Assembly: GCA_036268615.1 (NCBI GenBank)
Contig: DATATV010000051.1
Location: forward strand, 48,244 to 112,243
Direction: 5' to 3'
DNA: 64,000 nt
Source: DATATV01 sp036268615
GTDB taxonomy: Bacteria > Actinomycetota > Actinomycetes > Mycobacteriales > Pseudonocardiaceae
Shown here: positions 59,862 through 64,000 of the stretch, in pieces
Layout of the letters: each line of letters starts with the position of its first letter
Numbering within the stretch: position 1 is the stretch's first letter
Program-made: the position numbers and the translations under genes
The notes under the pieces: model-generated
Told to the model about the DNA's origin: nothing
Database searches by the model: none
Seen by the model: only the letters and a program-made list of their open reading frames with translations

Positions 59862-62800
59862 TCAGGTACCCGGCCGGTCCCATCGGGGTACTGACCTGCG
59901 CGGGTAGGTGTCCTCGTTGTCGTCGTGCGGCACTGCCCCTGACCCGGACGCGAGGCGCCGACGGTTCGCGTCCGGGGCAAACGGTAACGAAGTGATCTCG
60001 GGCACGCTGGTCGGCCCGGGCTGGACGCTGGATACGTCGGGAACCCTCAGCGCGTCGTGGTCCCCCTCGCTGTCCCGCACGTCCTGGTAGGCGAGCAGCG
60101 CCTCGGTGAGCAGGTCGGCCAGCCGCATGTTGGACCGGGTTCGGCGGCGGTTGGCACCGGGGCTCAACCGCTCCACCGGCTCGTCGCCGTCCTCGACGGA
60201 CGCGAGTTCTGGTTGTGCCTCCAGGGCGGCCAGGTCCGGGGTTGGTGCCGGCTGGGTCATGGGTTGCGGGGCTGTGGGTCGCGGGGCCGGCGGCTGGGTC
60301 GGGACCGGCCGGGGTCGCATCGGCGGTGGAGGGGTCGGCTGTAGCCGGACCGGGTGTAGCGGCATGGGCGGTTGCGGCACCGGCTGGGCTGTTGCCGGTT
60401 GGAGGGCTGCCTGGGAGGCCGACTGGGGCAGGACGGACCGAGGCGGCTGGGACGCGAGCCGGGCCGGCGGCGGGGGCTGCTGGTGCCAGCCGAGGGACGA
60501 CGAATCGACGTTGCTGGCGGCCTGCGGTGCCGGGGTCTCGGCCGGCCGTGGTTGGACGGGCTGACGGCCCGTGTCCGACCTGGGCCGGTAGCCGGGGGGC
60601 GGCGGTTCGTCGGCGGCGATCGCCCGGGTCGGGGCGGTGTCGTCGGGGTCCGGAGCGCGGCGGCGACCGCCGCTGCCCGAGCGGATGGTCAGGTCGGCGA
60701 GCACGGAGTGCGCCGACTCGGGCGAGTCGGTGGCGTGCCGCGAACCGGCGCCGCCGAGCGGTTGCTCGGGCTCCGGCGCGTCCGGGACACGAACTCGACG
60801 GCCGTAGGAGGCGTCGTCAGCCGGAACCCGGGCCGCCGGAGCGCGGTCCTCCCGAGCGCGGTTCACCGGAGCGGGGCCGGCGGCGGGGCTTCCGGGAGCA
60901 GCGGTGGCAGGAGCGGGGCTCACGGGAGCAGGGCCGGCGGGCGCAGGGCTGGCGGGCGCGGGGTCATGTCGGAGCGACGGGAGTTCCAGTGCGGTCGGGT
61001 CGGGCATGGCCGCGAACGGGCGCGGGTGCAGGTCCGGCGGCGACACGATCGGCAGGTAACCACTGGTCGTGCCGACCGAATCGCGGCGGACCGCGGGCGG
61101 CTCGGGTTCGGCCGAGAAGGTGGACTGCGGGTCCGCGAGTTCAGGTTCAGCGGGTTCGATCGGCTGCGCGGTCGGGCGTTCCCATGGTGGCACCGCCCAA
61201 CTCGGCTCCTCGGCGACAACCGCCGGCTCGGCAAGCCGCTCAGCAGGCTCCGCCCGACGCGGACCAGGCGGTATCGGCGGGCCGCCGGCTTCCCGGCTCC
61301 ACGGCGAAACCGGCGCCGGAATCTCCACCAATTTATCCACAATGGACGAAGCATCGGTGGGACGATCAGCGGAACGCCGCCCGGGAGCAGGCTTCTCGGC
61401 GCCCTCGGTAGTGTTGTCGGCGATCAACCGGTCAACGGAACGACTACCCGAACCGGCCCGGTCGACCGAACGACGACCGGTCGACGGTTCGTCCACTGCG
61501 GACGGACTGCCGACGGCGGCTTCGTCGGTCGCCTCAGCCACGAGCCGGTCCACCGAACGACGCCCGACCGGCTGCTCCGGAGTCGGCTGTTGAGGTGCGG
61601 GCTGTTGCGGCGTCGGCTGCTCGGTCGTCAGCCGATCCACCGAGCGGCGCCCCGGCGGCTGATCCGCAGCCGATTGCCCGCCGGTCAGCCGGTCAACCGA
61701 ACGACGACCGGGCGGAGAGTCGTCGGCCGCCGCCTGCTCGGCCAAAATCCGATCCACCGAACGACGACCCGGCAACGACGGCTCGGCATCGGACGGCACA
61801 CGATCCACCGAACGACGACCGGGCCGCGACTGCTCCGCGACGGGCTGGTCAGCGGCAGCCGCCTGCTCGACCGCAAACCGGTCGGCCGAGCGCCGGCCCA
61901 CGGCCTGCTCGGCACCGGGTTGGCCGGTCAGGCCGCTGGCCTGCTGCTCGGCGATCAACCGATCGACAGAGCGGCGCCCCGACTGCTCGGCGTCCAGTCG
62001 GTCGGCAGAGCGCCTGCCCGGGGGCGACTGATCGACATCGGACAGCCCGGTCGTCAGCCGATCCACCGAACGTCGACCGGGCGGGGACGACTCCGCGGCA
62101 GATTGCCCGGCGGCAGCTGCCTGATCAGCCGCGAACCGGTCCACCGAGCGTCGGCCCGGACGAGCTTCAGCCGCGGCAGGCTGATCGGCGGAAATCCGGT
62201 CCACCGAACGACGGCCGGGGAGGGACTGGTCCGCCGAGCCCGGCTGATCGGTGTTGAACCGATCGACCGAACGACGGCCCGGACGGGACTCGTCCGCGCC
62301 GGCCTCGCTGGTCAGGCCGCTCGCCGAACCAGCGCCGAACGGTGTCGACCGGGCTGCCGGTTGACCGATGGTGAATCGGTCGACGGAACGCCGGCCCGGC
62401 AACGACTGCTCGGTGGCGAAGCGATCAACGGAACGCCGACCGGTCGAGGGCGGATCGGCCAGTGGCTCGGCCGGTTGCTCGGTCGGTTGCTCGGTCGGTT
62501 GCTCGGCGCCCTCGGCGAACGGGCTCGTGCTGAAGCGGCCGGAGGAGGTGGGGGGCGTCGGCTCGTCGGGCTTCCCGACGGCGGCGAACGTTCCGGTGGA
62601 CGGGTCGGTGGTGAGCCAGCCGGAAGTGGGGTGGTCGGAGGTGAACCGCGCGGCGACGGCAGCGTGGATCGGCTCCGACGACAACTCGGACTGCGGCACT
62701 GGCGGCGCCAGAGCCGGTGGCACCGGCGCCGGCGGCAGAATCGGCGGCGGGCTCAGCGCCGGCACGCCGGCCGGGTCCGACGCCCAGGCAGGCTCGGCGC

Positions 62801-64000
62801 TGGCCGACGGTTCCGGCGCAGTGAGGCTCGTGCGGGGTTGGACCGTGGTCGGGGTGCGGTCGGCGGCGGGTGGGTTGCCCAGCATCGCGGTGCGCACGGT
62901 GATGATCAGGCCGACGCTGGTCCAGCCGAGGCCGGCGACCCAACCGCGGAGTTGCTCGGCCCATTCGTCGGCCTGTTGCCGGGTCAGTCCGGGCAGCAGG
63001 ACGGCGAGCTCGGCCGCGCCGACCTTGGTGACGGTGGCGCCGGGCGGGACGGCTTCGCGCACCCGGTCGACGAGTTGGCTGAGCAGCATCTCGCCGAGTG
63101 CGGCGCTGTGCCAGGGGGCGCGGCCGGTGCCGGCGCTGGTGGCGCTGGTGACGTCGATGAGCGCGACGCTGGTTTGGGCGTCGGGCAGCATGTTGGACGG
63201 TCTGCCGGGTCCGTCGTCGGACGCCACACCAGAACCCATGTCAGCCCCTCCGCTGGACCCAAAGGCGGACCCGAAACCGGATCCCGTGCCGGACCCCAGC
63301 TCGGTTCTCGCAGCAGAGCCCACGTCGGACGCTGAGCGAGATCCAACGCCAGGCCCACTGCCCGACGCAATCCCCGACGACCCGCCGACCGAACTCGCAC
63401 CGGAGTTGGCCGGCATCGAACTGGTCGCCTTCAGCGCACCCCGGACCCCCTGCCGGCTCACGAGCGCGGCCCAACCGAGGGAGGAGTCGCCACCAGTATC
63501 TGCCCCGGTCACCGAGCTCTGAGCGGACACCCCGGCGGCGCGGTCACTGCCCGAACCGGTGGCACTGGCCGACCCGGCCGAATCGCCGGCGCCGAATCGG
63601 CCCGAACTGCCGGAAAATCCCGCTCCACCGGAGCCGCCGGTGAGCCCCGCCAATCCAGGAATCTCAGCCACGTCGGACAAATCGCTCGGCAGCCCGGCAG
63701 AGCCGGACCGCCCGGCAGAGCCGGTCGAATCGGCGCCACCCGCCGGACCCGCCGGACCCGTCGGACCAGCCGCGCCCCACCGCCCGGACGAGCCGGCCGA
63801 GGCATCAGTGCCCGACGAACCACCCGACTCCGTCAATCCCGCGACCCCCCACTGACCCGATGTCGTCGCCGAATCAGTACCCCACCGACCCGACGAACCC
63901 GCCGAATCAGTACCACCATCTGAAGCACCCCCGGGGCCAGTTGGGCCGGCAGCGCCCCAACGCCCCGACGAACTCGTCGATTCGGCCGAACTCCCCGCAG
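59862..64000 (-). CDS. Giant low-complexity protein with GGDEF-like domain and GRRSVDR array (5' end outside)
   Basis: The minus frame stays open from 59862 to the window edge, at least 1379 residues. From the N-terminal side: Ser/Gly/Ala-rich repeats with SSGRWG/SGQWG units (63740-63995); a folded stretch (about 62870-63190) reading VALIDVTSATSAGTG then TVTKVGAAELAVLLPGL, which resembles a GGDEF domain with the signature degraded to GAAEL; then 17 RRSVDR-type motifs; then a long Pro/Ala/Gln-rich region; and a basic C-terminal segment (NRRRTRSNMRLADLLTEALL; YPRRSVPRWDR). The ATG/GTG near 63836 is not a real start because SGRWG repeats continue upstream in frame. Probably a cytosolic scaffold; function unknown. 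Other frames over this region are shadows. Confidence 0.75.
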   Translation of the reverse strand, partial: AGSSAESTSSSGRWGAAGPTGPGGASDGGTDSAGSSGRWGTDSATTSGQWGVAGLTESGGSSGTDASAGSSGRWGAAGPTGPAGPAGGADSTGSAGRSGSAGLPSDLSDVAEIPGLAGLTGGSGGAGFSGSSGRFGAGDSAGSASATGSGSDRAAGVSAQSSVTGADTGGDSSLGWAALVSRQGVRGALKATSSMPANSGASSVGGSSGIASGSGPGVGSRSASDVGSAARTELGSGTGSGFGSAFGSSGGADMGSGVASDDGPGRPSNMLPDAQTSVALIDVTSATSAGTGRAPWHSAALGEMLLSQLVDRVREAVPPGATVTKVGAAELAVLLPGLTRQQADEWAEQLRGWVAGLGWTSVGLIITVRTAMLGNPPAADRTPTTVQPRTSLTAPEPSASAEPAWASDPAGVPALSPPPILPPAPVPPALAPPVPQSELSSEPIHAAVAARFTSDHPTSGWLTTDPSTGTFAAVGKPDEPTPPTSSGRFSTSPFAEGAEQPTEQPTEQPAEPLADPPSTGRRSVDRFATEQSLPGRRSVDRFTIGQPAARSTPFGAGSASGLTSEAGADESRPGRRSVDRFNTDQPGSADQSLPGRRSVDRISADQPAAAEARPGRRSVDRFAADQAAAAGQSAAESSPPGRRSVDRLTTGLSDVDQSPPGRRSADRLDAEQSGRRSVDRLIAEQQASGLTGQPGAEQAVGRRSADRFAVEQAAAADQPVAEQSRPGRRSVDRVPSDAEPSLPGRRSVDRILAEQAAADDSPPGRRSVDRLTGGQSAADQPPGRRSVDRLTTEQPTPQQPAPQQPTPEQPVGRRSVDRLVAEATDEAAVGSPSAVDEPSTGRRSVDRAGSGSRSVDRLIADNTTEGAEKPAPGRRSADRPTDASSIVDKLVEIPAPVSPWSREAGGPPIPPGPRRAEPAERLAEPAVVAEEPSWAVPPWERPTAQPIEPAEPELADPQSTFSAEPEPPAVRRDSVGTTSGYLPIVSPPDLHPRPFAAMPDPTALELPSLRHDPAPASPAPAGPAPVSPAPATAAPGSPAAGPAPVNRAREDRAPAARVPADDASYGRRVRVPDAPEPEQPLGGAGSRHATDSPESAHSVLADLTIRSGSGGRRRAPDPDDTAPTRAIAADEPPPPGYRPRSDTGRQPVQPRPAETPAPQAASNVDSSSLGWHQQPPPPARLASQPPRSVLPQSASQAALQPATAQPVPQPPMPLHPVRLQPTPPPPMRPRPVPTQPPAPRPTAPQPMTQPAPTPDLAALEAQPELASVEDGDEPVERLSPGANRRRTRSNMRLADLLTEALLAYQDVRDSEGDHDALRVPDVSSVQPGPTSVPEITSLPFAPDANRRRLASGSGAVPHDDNEDTYPRRSVPRWDRPGT
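61350..62450 (-). repeat. Dispersed coding repeat encoding GRRS(V/A)DR
   Basis: Sixteen GRRSVDR or GRRSADR motifs and one GSRSVDR, spaced 15-60 residues apart and separated by Ala/Gln/Glu/Pro-rich linkers. Each is followed by a short variable box such as FATEQ, LIAEQ or LTTEQ. At DNA level the core is a 21-bp near-identical unit. Confidence 0.88.

Noticed and set aside
60372..63335. Plus-strand 987-codon open frame
   Set aside because: Shadow of the minus-strand giant protein, which holds the GGDEF-like and GRRSVDR features.

Overview
The window comes from a high-GC actinomycete. Most coding strands use G or C at the third codon position and start often at GTG or TTG. The gene content (F420- and PPOX-type reductases, a mycothiol-type nitroreductase, twin clpP genes, a large NAD-glutamate dehydrogenase, a hopanoid operon) points to Pseudonocardiales or a close relative. 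This placement is inferred from content and gene order; no phylogeny was run.

A backbone runs through the window in nearly the order I know from Mycobacterium tuberculosis Rv2457c-Rv2476c: clpX, clpP2, clpP1, tig, nei2, rpiB, an Rv2466c-like nitroreductase, pepN, a DUF5130 protein, an HNH nuclease, glbO, an aglA homologue, Rv2474c-like, thioesterase and gdh. Lineage-specific blocks interrupt it. The left edge (1-4.6 kb) carries a DUF6082/DUF6879 cluster, DUF6461, a lactate permease and the remnant of an F420-type nitroreductase. The Clp block (4.7-9.1 kb) has a candidate ClgR operator before clpP1.

From 9.3 to 22.9 kb lie two convergent operons and a regulator. One encodes a glycosyltransferase-acyltransferase fusion, a DMT transporter and an SDR. 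The other is a tightly overlapped hopanoid operon, hpnC-hpnD-hpnE-prenyl synthase-shc-(hpnG::ispH)-hpnH, whose start is divergent from a MarR gene. From 23.2 to 30.8 kb is an accessory region: tRNA-Pro, tRNA-Gly, a tyrosine-integrase remnant, small Cys-rich ORFs, a phosphatase plus unknown gene pair, and a TIR protein with a membrane HhH protein.

The 30.9-42.3 kb stretch returns to backbone (nei2, rpiB) and carries a ComB/phosphotransferase/MBL operon, a cytochrome b-ferredoxin-reductase trio, a second methionine aminopeptidase with an XRE regulator and paired operators, and an aldehyde dehydrogenase. From 42.7 to 64 kb the Rv2467-Rv2476c-like backbone is joined by a membrane-tethered receiver-like protein, a previously unfamiliar GTRVT-repeat protein, an MscS channel and, running off the window edge, a giant low-complexity protein with a degenerate GGDEF-like domain and an array of GRRSVDR motifs.

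The most unusual items are the GTRVT-repeat protein, the GH13 homologue that has lost most catalytic residues, the giant GRRSVDR protein, the two lipid-enzyme fusions, and the accessory gene pairs beside the tRNA/integrase scar.
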